DNA of 64,000 bases from Chelonoidis abingdonii (GCF_003597395.2 NC_133777.1:64439458-64503457), one strand, 5' to 3'; numbered from the stretch's first letter, positions 47,440 to 58,935 are shown. The notes: generated by a model not told the origin, from the sequence alone. Made by a program: numbers and translations.

Positions 47440-49900
47440 TGGATCCTTGTCTGTCACTCACCCACATCTCCCACCACATCTGTCTTCTACATTATTGTAT
47501 CCATCCTTCTCCCTTTCCCTATTTGCTCCATTTCCCTATCCTTTTCTATCTTCACCTGTCTACAGTTGCTATCAACTCTACCTGCTCCTCTTGTCTCCAT
47601 TCCAACCTTTCTCCTCCTCCAACTAGCATCCAAATCCCACATCCACATGCACATCCTCCTCCTCCTGACATCTGGGGCCATTTGCTCACCTTCCATCTCC
47701 ACCATCTCTAATTCCCACTCCTATCCCCTGTGACCACTTCCACCACTCTCATGTACCGTTCCTATTCTCATGTCCATCCCCCTCCATCAGCCCCTTCTCT
47801 TGCTGTCTCTGGAGTGCACACTTTATCTCTAAAAGATCACAGCCATCTACAACCTCTTCATATCTTGCTCCATGCAGCTGCTGTGCCTTTCAGAAACCAA
47901 GATCCCTTCATCTGACACTATCTCTGCAGCTTCTTTCTCTTACAGAAGCCTTTCCTTCTCTAGTCGTTCCTGCCTTGGATCAGACTGTGGTCAGCGGAGC
48001 TTCTATTTTACCATTTCTGCTGCTTCCATCCCTCCCTCTTCTTACTAGTTCTCCTCTATTGAACAAGATTACATCTCATTCCTCTCTTCTCTCCATCTCC
48101 ATGTTACTATCATCTATTTTCTACCCAACTTCTCCTAATCAGCCTTCCTCTCTAATCTTCTCAGCGCAATCTCCCACACTCCTCCTTGGTGACTTCAACT
48201 TCTAAGTTGATGACGCGTCTGACCCCTCACCTGCACATTTCCTCATGTTTTCATTCAATCTACATCCCTGGTTCATCTCTCCCACTCACCGAAAGAACCA
48301 ACCATTTGACAAGGTCTTTCTAAGCATCGCTTTCTCTGATCTTTCTGTTGCTGAGTTCCTGCTCTCACATCATCACCTGGCCTCTGGCCTGGTCTACACT
48401 GGGGTGTGGAAGGGGAAATCAATCTAAGATACGCAACTTCAGCTACGAGAATAGCTGAAGTCGACGTATCTTAGATCGACTTAGAATGATTTACTTCGCA
48501 TCCTTGTGGCGTGGGATCAACGGCTGCCACTCCTCCGTCTACTCCGCTTCTGCCTCTTGCCCTGGTGGAGTTCCTGAGTCCACAGGGAGCACGTTCAGGG
48601 ATCAATGTATCACGTCTAGAGGAGATGTGACACATCGATCCCTGATAGATCTATCCCTAGCCGCTGATCCAGTGGATAGTATAGACATACCCTCTTTCAA
48701 CATTACCATCAGTGCCCTCAACTGTGTCCTCTCCTGGTTCTCTGACTACTCCTCTAATCACTCCTTCAACATGTCCTTTGGAGGATTCTCCTCGTTCTCC
48801 CTCAAGCTTTCTGTTGGGGTTCCACAGGGCTCTGTCCTTGGCACCCTTCTCTTCTTCCTGTACACCTTATCTCTGTTTAATCTCATCCACAAACACAAAT
48901 TCATCTTCATCTCTTTGTGGACAATTCATGGATCTACCTCTCTACTCCAGACATATCTCCTTCTGTCTAAATGAAAATCTTGTCCTCTGTCTCTGACATA
49001 TCCTTGATGATGTCTAGCCAATAGCTCAAACTCAACAGAGCTAAAAAGGTATCTTAATTTATGCCCCCAAACTCTCCCAATATCTTCTTTCTTGACCTCT
49101 GAACACCACTACCCTCCTGCCTGTTTCTCAGGTATGAAACTTTGGTGTCCTCTTCAACTCAGATCTCTCGCTAGGTCTCATGTGCTACATGTAGGCTATG
49201 TCTAAGTCTTGCCAATTCTTGCATAACATGTCTAAGATACAAACAACCTTCCTTGTCCGTCTACATGGCTAAAACTCTGGTCCAGGCTCACACTATCTCA
49301 TATCTCAATTACAGCAATATTCTTTTCTTTGGCCTGGACAAATACAATCTTATCATATAATCTCATATCTCTTCACAATCCTGCTGCAAACTCATTTCCC
49401 TAGCCTGTCGCTTTGACCATGTCATTCCTCTCTTTGCATCCTTTCACTGTCTCCCTCTTCTTTCTATCTAAGCTATTTTCAGTGCCCTTCACAGGCTATC
49501 CCCACCCATACCTATACTCTTATATTCAGTACTGAAAGGTCAAGTCTCACCTCTGATTAGCCCACAATGCCAACCTCCATCTCCCACTTGTTAAATTTTT
49601 GGATAAGCTCCTTCATCTTTCTCCTAAACTGCCTCTCATGCATGGGAAGGTGGTACTTGCACAATCACCTCATTGTGCTCCTTCAAATCCCTACTTAAAA
49701 CTCTCCTTTGCCCAGATGTCTGGGGGTGGAGGGAAAAACCCCCACTTGAAGTGGTTAGGCCACTCTTGTGCTTAGATCTCAGTCTGCCATGCTGATCAAT
49801 ATTGTCTCATTATTTGTTTGAACTCCCCTGTTGGTCTGTCTGTATTTATCTGTTGTCTCTTATCTTAGATTGTAAGTTCCAATAGCTATAGCCTTCCCTC
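47440..49900 (+). mobile_element. L2-like LINE remnant with endonuclease and RT pieces
   Basis: The 5' part encodes fragments of an APE-type endonuclease: LCLSETKIPSSD (about 47,880-47,916) and LLLGDFNF (about 48,182-48,205), and near 48,340-48,385 SDLSVAEFLLSHHHLASGL, where the usual SDH has become SHH. After a MITE insertion the reverse transcriptase appears: CVLSWFSDYSSNHSF and [18 protein letters not shown] (about 48,813-48,866). Downstream come a degraded palm C block, HTISYLNYSNILFF, and a tail containing tagattgtaagttccaata at about 49,867, the L2/MIR-type 3' end. The region between endonuclease and palm is missing. Many stops and frameshifts. The 5' limit is uncertain because the pyrimidine-rich stretch at 47,440-47,750 has no clear motif. 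Confidence 0.75.
48389..48690. mobile_element. MITE with internal palindrome, inserted in the L2-like LINE
   Basis: Left end ctggtctacactggggtg; right end ggatagtatagacatac. Flanks cctctggc (48,381-48,388) and cctctttc (48,691-48,698) resemble an 8-bp hAT-type duplication with two changes. Inside, aatctaagatacgcaacttc and its inverted partner (gaagtcgacgtatcttagat) form a hairpin at about 48,420-48,478. The 302-bp element is non-coding. Confidence 0.7.
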
Positions 49901-49909
49901 CTCCCCCAC

Positions 49910-51950
49910 CTCATTTTTACAAGTGAAGTGAGTGACCTATCTGTGTCCATGCTAAGCCTCAGTAATGGTGCTTTGAATGGTTTTTCACGGTGGAATATCG
50001 GTCATATTAAATCTCAGTGTATGCTAGATTTATATAGAGGTACTATCTACAAACAAAACACTGTACTTTTCCCTTTAAATAGTTTATTCAGATGGCAAGG
50101 TATTTTTTAGATGGTAAGCTTTTATCTTAATATTAAATTTCTATTTCTTCACTAATATCAGTTTAGCCTTTTCTCATGTTCCATACTTTCACTTCAGTTA
50201 ATACAGTAGAGTAGGAAAATGTAGAAGGTATTTAACCATATGTCTTCTATAAGTTTCACCGCATATGAGTACTTCACTACTTAAAGGAGAAAGATGGGGG
50301 AAGAGGTTTGTGGTTGTGCTTTCAGATTTATTTCACTGTCTTGGATGCACCATGGCTGTGGCAAATTGGTATTTCATATTTAAAACAAAAATATAATCTG
50401 CATGTATAATTTAATAGGTTCACTGCAAGTGCAATAAAGGACCAAGTGGTAAAACAGGAAATGTTACATACTTACACAACCTAATTCTTCTTTGACAGAA
50501 CTAGTTGAAAAATATCTATTGTGTATATTAATAATATATGCTGTATTGTTAATGTTTAGGTTTTGCTTTCCAACAAAAGCTTAGATCAATAATTATAGTA
50601 TGTGGAAATACCAAAACAATTCCAGTTTTATTTTCAATTGAAATACATCACAGCAAACTCCGAAAACAAACCAGTCTTTTTATATATGGCTTCTTCTGTT
50701 ATCTGTATGCTTCTTGCAAAGTTTTCTTCATGTGAGTCACAAGAAGGGAGATTAAAAGCTTATCTGGTTTAAAAAAAACTGTCGTTACTTAACATTTGAA
50801 TGAATTATCACTGAAAAGTGTCAAACATCTCCAGTTTAAATAAATGTAATCAATCACATCACCATGTCATTTTCTTCACCACATGTTCAGTAATACTTTG
50901 TTTTTAATTACATCCAGATTGGTAGCATGGAAAATTAATGACTATGGGATTAGAGTTGCTAAAAATGCACAGAAAGTCTTTATTGGGATAAAGGGTTTAA
51001 GCTCTTCCAACTTGCACGTAAGTCAAGATTTATTGTAGTGTTGTGACAATGTGCTTAGCATTTGCATTAAAAACAACATGTATGAATTTTAAATAGGAGG
51101 ATAAAGTAACATATTGGGTTTTTTGGCTTTCTAAACTTAGGACCCGGAATATAAAAGGGGATTGAAAGGTTTTTAATAGTATAAAAGGAGGCTATTCAAC
51201 ATATCAGTTTGCATCTGTACACAATACATATTAACAACTTATCCTAATCATCATTAACAATTATACTTAAAGTACATAGCATTTAAGTACTTTCTTTTCA
51301 AGGTACCTATTTACCCTATGACATAACACCATGTAATTGCTTAGAAGTAACATATTCCTATATACTAACTGATTGATAGGTTCAAAAATAATTTCTTAAA
51401 TATCCTATAATCTAGAGGACAAAAATTAATCTAGTTCTTTGAAATTATGGGGTTTGTTAGTTACTGAGGCTGGGCAAGTTATTATAAAACTCACATTTTT
51501 TCCTGGTAAATTTAGCTCCTTTTCTGCTCACAAATTACCCACAAATAGACTCTGATTTTTGTAAAGATATTAATCATTTGAGAAACACTTTTTGTCAGTC
51601 TATGGGTTGTTTGTGGACTATTCACTTTTACTAGGTGCTATTTGTAACTCATAATGTCTGGTCATTTAAATCACATGGTATCACTTCTGCTCTCTGTGAC
51701 TGGAAGATATAAACTTTATAAACAAAGGGTGAGTATTTTTGGTACAAATAGCAGATCTCCCTAGTTGTATGTTAATCCACATGTTCAGATATGAGTGTGG
51801 GTATTCACGTGAAGAATAGCCACCCCTCCACCCCCATTATCGTTTTTTTAACAGTAACTCATTCATATGAATATCTAAGGACAAAAGAACAAATACAGGT
51901 ACAAACAAGGCTAAATGTTTGCAGACTATACAAAATTACTCAGATAGTTA
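49910..51950. other. No gene seen; AT-rich non-coding DNA
   Basis: About 2 kb of AT-rich sequence with no recognised repeat or coding motif. Confidence 0.55.
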
Positions 51951-52029
51951 AGCCCAGAGCTGACTAAAGAGTTATAAAGGGATCTCACAAAACTGGAGAG
52001 GACTGGGGAAGAAAGTGGCCAATGAAATT

Positions 52030-52764
52030 GAGGGCATGGCTATACTTGCAGATGTAGAGCGCTTTGAGTTAAACCAGTCTTCGTAGAGCACAGTAGGGAA
52101 AGTGCTACAATCTGTCCACACTGACAGTGCACTGGCATGGGCACATTAGCAGTTCTTAAAATGGCCACAGAGAGCAGTGCATTGTGGTAGCTATCCCAGC
52201 ATGCAAGTGGCTGCAATATGCTTTTCAAATGAGGGTGGAGTGGAGTGTGACAGGTAGTGTATTGTGTGTATGTGGGGGGAGAGAGTGTGGATTTTTGGGG
52301 GGCTGAGATCATGTCAGCACGCTGTCTTGTAAGTTCAGACAACAAGAGGCCCCCCCTTCATCCCCTGCTTCTTTCTGTCACACACAGCATTCCACAGTAA
52401 TGGTTGCTTTGTCTCGGAGCAGAGAAGCATGCTGGATGTCAGAAATGGAGTTTTAAAAGGGCATATCCGCATTCCTGAAGTGATTACAAAACAATGACAA
52501 GAGTGGCCACTTGACTTGAGGGGATTAGGAACATTTCCGGAGGCTGATCAGAGTGCAATAATGCAACAGCTCATCCAGACTGGTGCCACAGCACTCAAGC
52601 AGGGGCGCAGCAAACATTATTCCACTTGCTGAGGTGGAGTACCAGCAGTGCTGTAGCCACGGAGTCATAGTGCTCTACGTGCCTTGCCAGTATGGACTGG
52701 GAGTGACCTAGGGCACCCGGGGCTCCTTTATTGCATTGTAACTCGCAAACGTAGCCAAGCCCTG
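52030..52764. mobile_element. hAT-like non-autonomous element in the CR1
   Basis: The left end agggcatggctatacttgc pairs with the reverse complement of the right end (cagggcttggctacgtttgc) over about 18 bp. Length is about 735 bp, no transposase. The exact target duplication is ambiguous (attgaggg and cctgaggg are possible). The 101-codon open frame at 52,040-52,345 on the minus strand has no family resemblance. Confidence 0.7.
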
Positions 52765-53450
52765 AGGGTTAAGTGCAAAGTAGTGCACAGTGGAAAATAC
52801 AATCCCCAGTTGTACAGATAAAATTATGGGGACTAAATTAGCTGTTACCACCCAAGAAAGACATCTTGGAGTCGTCATGGATAGTTCACCAAAAACATCT
52901 GCTCAATATGCAGCAGCAGTCAAAAAGCTAACAGTGTTAGGAACTATGAGGAAAGAGATTGCTAATAAGACAGAAATATCATAACGCCACTATATAAATC
53001 CATGGTATGCCCATACTTTGAAAAGTGTATGCTGTCTTGGTCACTCCATTGCAAAAAAAGATATATTAGAATTGCAAAAGATATAGAGAAGGGCAACAAA
53101 AATGATCAGGGGTAAGGAAGAATTGACATGCAGTACAAGGAGAGATTTAAAAGACTGGAACTGTTCGTCTTAGAAAAGAGATGACTAAGGGGGATACGAT
53201 AGAGGTCCTGTAAAATTGTAAATGTTGTGGGGGAAGTGAATAAGGAGAACACATAATACAAGAACCAGAGGTCACCCAATGAAATTAAATGGCAGCAGGT
53301 TTCTGACAAAGATAAGGAAGTACCTCTTCGCACAATGCAGTCAACCTTTAGAAGCCATTGCCAGAGAATCCTTTAAAGGCCGAACATGTAACTGGATTCA
53401 AAAAAGAATTAGACAAATTCATGGAGGATAGACCCTTCAGTGGCTGTTAG

Positions 53451-54208
53451 TATGACCCTACCAAATTCATGGTCCATTTTGGTCACTTTCATGGTCATAG
53501 GAATTTTAAAATCTTAAATTTTATGATTTCAGCTATTTAAATCTGAAATTTCATGATGTTGTAACTGTAGAGGTCCTGATCCAAAAAGGAGTATATGTGT
53601 GTGTGGAGGGAGGGTGTTGCAAAGTTATTGTTAGGGGGAGTTGAGGTATTGCTACCCTTACTTCTGTGCTGCTGCCGCCTTCAGAGCTGGGAAGCTCGAA
53701 AGCAGGCTACTGGCCGGGAGCCCACCTCTGAAGGCAGAGCTGCTGTCAGCAGCAGTGCAGAAGTAAGGATGCCATGGTATAGTATTGCCACCCTTACTTC
53801 TGTGCTGCTGCCTTCAGAGCTGGACCCTCAGTCAGCAGCCACCACTCTCCGGCCACCCAGTTCTGGAGGCAGCAGCACAGAAGTAAGGTTGGCATGGGAT
53901 GGTATTGCCACCCTTACTTCTGCGCTGCTGCTGGTTGGGTGCTGTCTTCACTGCTGGGCATCCAGCCAACAGCCACCACTCTCTGGCTGCCCAGCTCTGA
54001 AGGCAGCGCAGAAGTAAGGGTGGCAATGCCAAACCCTCCACCCCCAAAATAACCTCGCAACCCTCCTGCAACTCCCTTTTAGGTCAGGACTCCCAATCTG
54101 AGGTACGCTGGTCTCCTCTGTGAAATCTGTATATTATAGGATGAAAGCACACAAAAGACCAGATTTCACAGGAGGAGACTTTTTTTTTTAATAGCCATGA
54201 ATTTGGTA
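53451..54208. mobile_element. hAT-like non-autonomous element with perfect 8-bp TSD
   Basis: Flanked by gctgttag at 53,443-53,450 and 54,209-54,216. The left end (ccctaccaaattcatggtcc from about 53,456) pairs with the right end ccatgaatttggta. An 8-bp duplication fits hAT transposition. The interior contains GC-rich, partly palindromic units (separate entry) which produce the 140-codon open frame at 53,595-54,017. No transposase. Confidence 0.8.
53640..54030. repeat. Minisatellite of about 118-130 bp palindromic units inside the hAT-like element
   Basis: The string ccacccttacttctg recurs around 53,789 and 53,909, with a variant at 53,652, and its complement cagaagtaagg recurs around 53,758, 53,878 and 54,008. 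Each unit therefore carries an inverted pair separated by about 20 bp. Confidence 0.7.
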
Positions 54209-54429
54209 GCTGTTAGCTACAATGGTCAGGGACACAACCCCATGCTCTGGATATCCCTAAGCCTCTGATTCCCAGAACCTGGGACTTAATGGGATAGATC
54301 ACTTGATAATTGCCCTGTTCTCATCATTCTCATTGAAACATCTGGCACCAGCCACTGTTGGAAGATGGGATAGGGGGCTGGATGCATCATTAGTCTGACC
54401 CAGTGTGGCCATTCGTATGCTTTTATGAA

Positions 54430-54835
54430 TGGAAAAATCATTTGGAATTCATAAAAGTATTTGCAAATCATTTCCCCCTACATTTGTCCAGCTCTTACAG
54501 TTAACTTCAGAAGCCTGCTTCACTGTGTGGTACTTAACCATTTTTGACTGTGTAATTCTGGGTCATCTTGTCATTTGAATATATTTGTGTCCTCTGTGAT
54601 GATTTGGAGAATCTGTCTGTATAGTTTGAGAGTTCTGGGTCGTGACTGTGAAGTTGATATTTTATTAAATGCTGTATTTTTAAATTCCTTTTTGTGAACA
54701 TGGAATCAGCATTTGCTGATGAGGTCTCTGACACACACCCACCAGACAATGGAAGCTCATTAAACTTGATGACTATGCTGTGGACTGAACAATAGATATG
54801 CTAAAGAGGGTGCCTCAACTGGAAAACCAGTTTGA
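54430..54835. other. No gene seen
   Basis: Short unclassified spacer. Confidence 0.5.
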
Positions 54836-54837
54836 CT

Positions 54838-55100
54838 AAGGCTATATCTACACTACAACACTTACAGTGGCACAGCTGCACTGATGCAGCTGCACTGCTG
54901 TAGTGTGAGTGGTAGAGACCTCTATGCTGACAGGAGAGCGCTCTCCCATCGGCTTAACTCTTGCCTCTGCCAGAGGTGGTAGCAATGTCTGGGGAACTCT
55001 CCTGCCAACATGGTGCTCTCTCTTTACCGGCACTTAGGTTGGATTATTCCCACCCTGAGTGACATAAATTATAATGAAGTAAGCTGTAGAATAGACAAGG
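54838..55100. mobile_element. hAT-like MITE (ctatatctacact end)
   Basis: The left end aaggctatatctacactaca pairs weakly with the right end aatagacaaggtct. The interior has ctgcactgatgcagctgcac and ctgacaggagagcgctctcc, a pattern I associate with a common sauropsid MITE. Non-coding. Confidence 0.55.
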
Positions 55101-55104
55101 TCTC

Positions 55105-56460
55105 GGTTTCTCTGTATGTGAAGTAGAGAGAGCAGAAAATTTGCAAACAGGACAAAGAGAGGTGATAAAGCAGAGATTTAAAAAGGACTATCAGGCTGAA
55201 GGCTTTATTCAGGAGGGATAGAAAGATTTGGGCAGAAGAGGGGATGAGACAGGCATGCTTTCAGAGCTGGCTGGGGGACGCTTTAGCTGTGTGATCAGCT
55301 AAGACCAAAGCAAGCTGAGAGAGAGAGACAGGCTCCATGCACTGGAGATGAAGGGTCCTGGACACCTACAGATGACCCTGACCCCCAGCACAAAGAACGT
55401 AGTGAGGAACTGAGGCAAGGAAATGGACGTAGGTTTTATTTTTATTTGTTTTATCTTGGGCTGTGTATTACTCATGTTACTGAGTAGAGAGCAATGGTGT
55501 TCTAAGATCCTCTGCAAATGCAGTCTGTGTGTTTGTTCACCTTCATCGTCATATGACCGATAAGAGATAACTAAACCCAAAGCACCCATACAGCTGGAGT
55601 TCTTCGAGAAGGTGTGTTTTAAAGTATGGGGAAGTATGAGGGGTCAGCAATAGTCTTGGGGCTAAGCAGTTGGTCCATGAGATCTCAGCTCTCAGTAGGT
55701 GTTGCTAGACATAGTCTGCACCCCAAGAGTGTGCCCAGCGACTCCCAAATCAGGGACAGTGTCTGAAGTCTGTTCAGATTTTGGAGACTTAAAGAATACA
55801 GTATTTGGATTCAGTATTTGGATCCTCTCCCGGAAGTCTCAGTGGCCAAAAAGTAAGCTCAGCTAAATCTGCAATACTCCCTAGAACTTACCCAGAACTG
55901 CTTTGGGGCTTACTACAAATTCCTATGAAACTTTGAAGAGGCAAAATCTGCCTTCAGATATTTGTATACAACTCTCATTGAGTCTTCTTTGAAATTCTGT
56001 CCCTTCATGTGCAAGTCAGACTTTATTAATGAGGCAGGCAGCTCTAGCAGTAAAGATTTGTTATGGAAATATTATGCGCATTAAACATTTTAAAACCAGG
56101 AAGAACTTTAAAACCTTATTGAGCCAATGGAAAAAGCAATAAATTATATGAAAATCTAACTTTTTCTGAAAGACACGTCTCACAAACAAATACTATAGAT
56201 GCAGTATAAATAAGCATCTGTTCAATTCCAGATTTCATGACTGCTGAGGGATATGCCACAGGCAAAACAGGGGTGTCTGTGTGATGTGAGACAGCCTTCT
56301 TTTGATCCTTTTGTATCAGTAGTAACAAAAATTGTACCTCAATATGATTCTGTCAGTGTTAATGATAAATATAATTTGAAATATTTAATATCCAAATACA
56401 CACATAATTTAATAACATACACGGCATGTATTGCGGGGAGAAGTTCTAAGACTTATACAT
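55105..56460. other. No gene seen; possible unclassified LTR
   Basis: 55,110-55,620 contains purine-rich, transcribed-looking sequence and a T-rich stretch near 55,435, which could be an LTR fragment, but I found no termini or duplications. The rest is unclassified. Confidence 0.4.
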
Positions 56461-56464
56461 GCAG

Positions 56465-56735
56465 AGAGGACAGGTCTGGTTGGTAAGAGAGCTTGGCTAG
56501 TTCTCAGCAGATGTGGGTTCAAGTTCCCACTCTGCGCCATGTGACTTTGGGCAAATCATTTAATCTCTCTGTGGTTTCATTTCCCCCCGGCTCCCTCCAG
56601 CCCCCATGTTACATGGAGGTAATTATAATACTTCCTTTCTCCCACGCTTTGTCTTGTCTGTTTAAATTGTAAACTCTTCAGGATAGCGTTCTCTAATTGT
56701 TTGTAAGTGCCTAGTGCAATGAGGCCCTGCTACCG
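56465..56735 (+). mobile_element. MIR-like SINE with tRNA-like head and L2-type tail
   Basis: A box B-like string gggttcaagttcccac lies at 56,515-56,530 with a degraded box A upstream (ggtaagagagcttgg). The MIR core follows (gtgactttgggcaaatcatt, then tttaatctctctgtggtttc), then the tail (taaattgtaaactcttcagg, then gtaagtgcctagtgcaatga). The tail type is the same as the L2-like LINE end at about 49,867, as expected if L2 machinery mobilises the SINE. Confidence 0.75.
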
Positions 56736-56837
56736 TATCATAAACAAAATAGAATCAAATATTCTTCATAAGAGTCACAAAAATAAAATCATTAAAGAAT
56801 GTGTGTTGTACTTTGTAGTGACAGCAACCAGTGTAAA

Positions 56838-56912
56838 AACTGAGGGTGAAAACTGGCTCCACTGATGTCAAAGGCAAAACTCCCATTGACTTCAAGAGGG
56901 TCAGGGTTTCAC
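56838..56912. repeat. Foldback repeat
   Basis: gtgaaaactggctccactga pairs in inverted orientation with ttcaagagggtcagggtttc, around a centre aaactcccattgactt. Small palindromic MITE-like repeat. Confidence 0.5.
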
Positions 56913-57293
56913 TCTGAGGGCTAGATTCACAAGGAAGATTTAGGCATTGCAACATTCAGCCCAATGCCTAGTGGAAATCTCAACCCCAAGTTAGGCACGC
57001 AGGCACTTCAGACAATGTATAAGGAGAGTTAGGCATCTAAAAATGGGATTTGCAGAAGCCAGCATGCTGAGCAGGAACCTGCCTAAGCTACCCGATGGGA
57101 AATGCTGAGGAGAGGGGTATGGACTAAGCCCTGCCCCTCAAAAAGTGTTAAGTGCCTGTCTACACTGGGGAGTCAGAGCTGTGACCCCTTGCCTGAAGTG
57201 AGGTGCTTAAACCAGGGTCAGACTTATTTCAAGCAAAAACAAAGAGGAAGAGAAAGTGCCCCCATCACAGTTTGGAATGGCTCATGACCAAAC

Positions 57294-58594
57294 GTGCCAA
57301 CCTTAGGGCAGACACTTCAAAATGGTGGTATGTTCTATAACTGGGTGGACAAACTTACTGGCCCTCCAAACCGCATATGACAATCTTGAGAAGTTCGAAA
57401 GCTGGAGCACACCTGCCAGGAGCCAGGGCTCCAGCCCCATTCTTGCTGAAGCCCCAAGCCCCAGCAGGTGTGCCCCGCTGGGCTGAAGCCCCAAGACATT
57501 CTTCCCTGCTGGACAGAAGCTCCTATCGACCACCTCGCTGCAAGGCAGAGGTCCTGAGGCACCCCCTCTCCCCCCCTGGTAGGCAGAGAATGGGGCGTTG
57601 GAGGGGGTTCGTGAGCTGCACTTTAATAGTAAATGAGCCGCATGTGGTTCATGACCCATAATTTGGCCACGCCTGTTCTATAATTAGATTTCACCAACTC
57701 AGTAACAAATATGAACTCCTAGATCGCTGTAACAGTCTTACCATGGAGTCACAGACAGTTCCCTTAAGCTCTCCAGTCTATCTTGCTACCCAGGCAAGTT
57801 GGACTAAGTGATCAATGGTTACTTACAACATAAATCACAAAATATTCAAGTTGCTTCCAGTTCCAAGAGACCAGTCACTTACCTACAGATCAATTTGTAC
57901 CCTAGATCTCACACCAGAGACATTGCCTGTAGCCAATCTTGTAATTAACTAAAGGTTTATTAAGTAGGGAAAAAAAAGATAGTTATTTACAGGTTAAAGC
58001 GAGCAACATATATACACAAATGAGTTTCAGTCTATGGTTCTTAAAGGTGATAGAAGTAGTAATCTGTCAACATTGAATGTCTTTTCACGGTTTAATCCAT
58101 GTCGACTCTGGGATCTCTGCTCTTGTTTCTTAGTTCCAGCCCTTGCAAGAGTCCAGACAGCAAAGAGATGAAAATTTTTCTTGTGACCTTTTATTTTTTA
58201 CATTTAGCCTTCCGTTGATGAGTCGAGCTCCCTTGCATGTAACATTTCCAAGGTCTGATAGGGCCATTCACCAATAGTTTGCGTCGTGATAGGCCTCCTT
58301 AATGGGTGGGGAGGGGGTACGATTCTCATTTCTGGGTTCACAACTTCAGAGCAAACACTTTCAAAGTTATAAAGCAAAACATATATTTCCTTATAGCATG
58401 GAATACAGACAAGTGAGCAATTTACAAGCATTTCATAGAGTCTAAACACTAAACACATTCTGATAAGAGTAATAATCATTTTGAATAAACTAACGTACAG
58501 GTGAGCTGGTCTGGTTTCCAGCTATGAGTTTGTTAGTTCTTAGCTAACACCTATGGCCTTGGCCACAGCTGGCACTTGGTTTACCTGGATCACA
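57294..58594 (-). mobile_element. LTR-like block, minus orientation, split by a MITE
   Basis: On the minus strand a TATA-like stretch (aaaataaaagg, complement of about 58,185) precedes a poly(A) signal (complement of tttatt near 57,955), the same layout as the LTR at 17,234-18,297. The right edge ends ggatcaca. The pentamer gtgcc occurs at 57,294-57,298 and again at 58,595-58,599 but may be chance, because the left edge does not start with TG. Boundaries are approximate. Confidence 0.45.
57341..57675. mobile_element. hAT-like MITE with perfect 8-bp TSD
   Basis: ttctataa flanks both sides (57,333-57,340 and 57,676-57,683). The left end ctgggtggacaaacttactg pairs with the complement of the right end (caggcgtggccaaattatgg). 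These are the CAGGGGTGGNCAAACT-like ends of many vertebrate hAT elements. It is 335 bp, GC-rich inside, with no transposase. The 118-codon minus-strand frame at 57,303-57,659 is a by-product. Confidence 0.85.
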
Positions 58595-58611
58595 GTGCCC
58601 CTAATAAACAA

Positions 58612-58735
58612 TAGGGCAGGGGTTAGAGCACTCATCTGGGATGTAGGATACCCAGGTTCATAATATTTTCTCTGTCTGATGCGGAACCCAGGTCACCCAT
58701 CTCTCAGAAGAGCGCTGTAACCCATGGGCTATACA
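58612..58735. repeat. tRNA-like hairpin repeat
   Basis: The left arm (ggggttagagcactcatctg, then tacccaggttcataa) pairs with the right arm (ggaacccaggtcacccatct, then gctgtaacccatgggctata). Box A- and box B-like strings suggest descent from a tRNA-type SINE, but both arms carry it, so the whole is a foldback. Same family as 61,945-62,092. Confidence 0.55.
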
Positions 58736-58765
58736 GTATACTGGAGTCATGTTTCACTGATAAAG

Positions 58766-58935
58766 TCTGAAGCTAGATGCAGTTTACATTGAACAAATGG
58801 AACTCTATTAAACTCTGTAGACTGCTTTGTCCATGTGGCTGAGTTGCTTCCAGCCTAACTCCCTGCATTCCCTTTTCCACTGGTGTCCCCTCAATGACAA
58901 TCTCTCCAGGGAACAGGAGCCCACTGATCATAATA
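58766..58935 (-). mobile_element. LTR-like repeat at the 3' side of the Ty3/Gypsy remnant
   Basis: Homologous in direct orientation to 61,563-61,700: both contain gagttgcttccagcctaa or aagttgcttccagcctaat, then a string ending ttccactggtgtc. Because the Gypsy coding pieces lie between them on the minus strand, I read these as remnants of the element's two LTRs. Edges are approximate. Confidence 0.55.

Larger units (their letters stand above)
51955..54425 (+). mobile_element. CR1-type LINE, split twice by DNA transposons
   Basis: The first piece (51,955-52,029) resembles a CR1 palm-region string (ggatctcacaaaactggaga, then aagaaagtggccaatgaaat). The LINE resumes at 52,765 (gttaagtgcaaagtagtgca) and runs to 53,450 through the thumb and C-terminal part. 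It resumes again at 54,209 and ends near 54,425 with gtctgacccagtgtggcc. The end differs from the ATTCTATG type of the other CR1 copies, so this is a different subfamily, the same as the minus-strand 3' end at 25,665-26,130. No intact frame survives. Confidence 0.75.

Noticed and set aside
48486..48974. 162-codon open frame as an intact gene
   Set aside because: It runs from a MITE into an L2-like RT block (GVPQGSVLG); a chimera of two transposons without the flanking RT blocks.
53595..54017. 140-codon alanine/serine-rich open frame
   Set aside because: Translation of GC-rich tandem units inside a hAT-like MITE.
56515..56530. tRNA gene based on a box B-like string
   Set aside because: No cloverleaf can be formed; it is the head of a MIR-like SINE.
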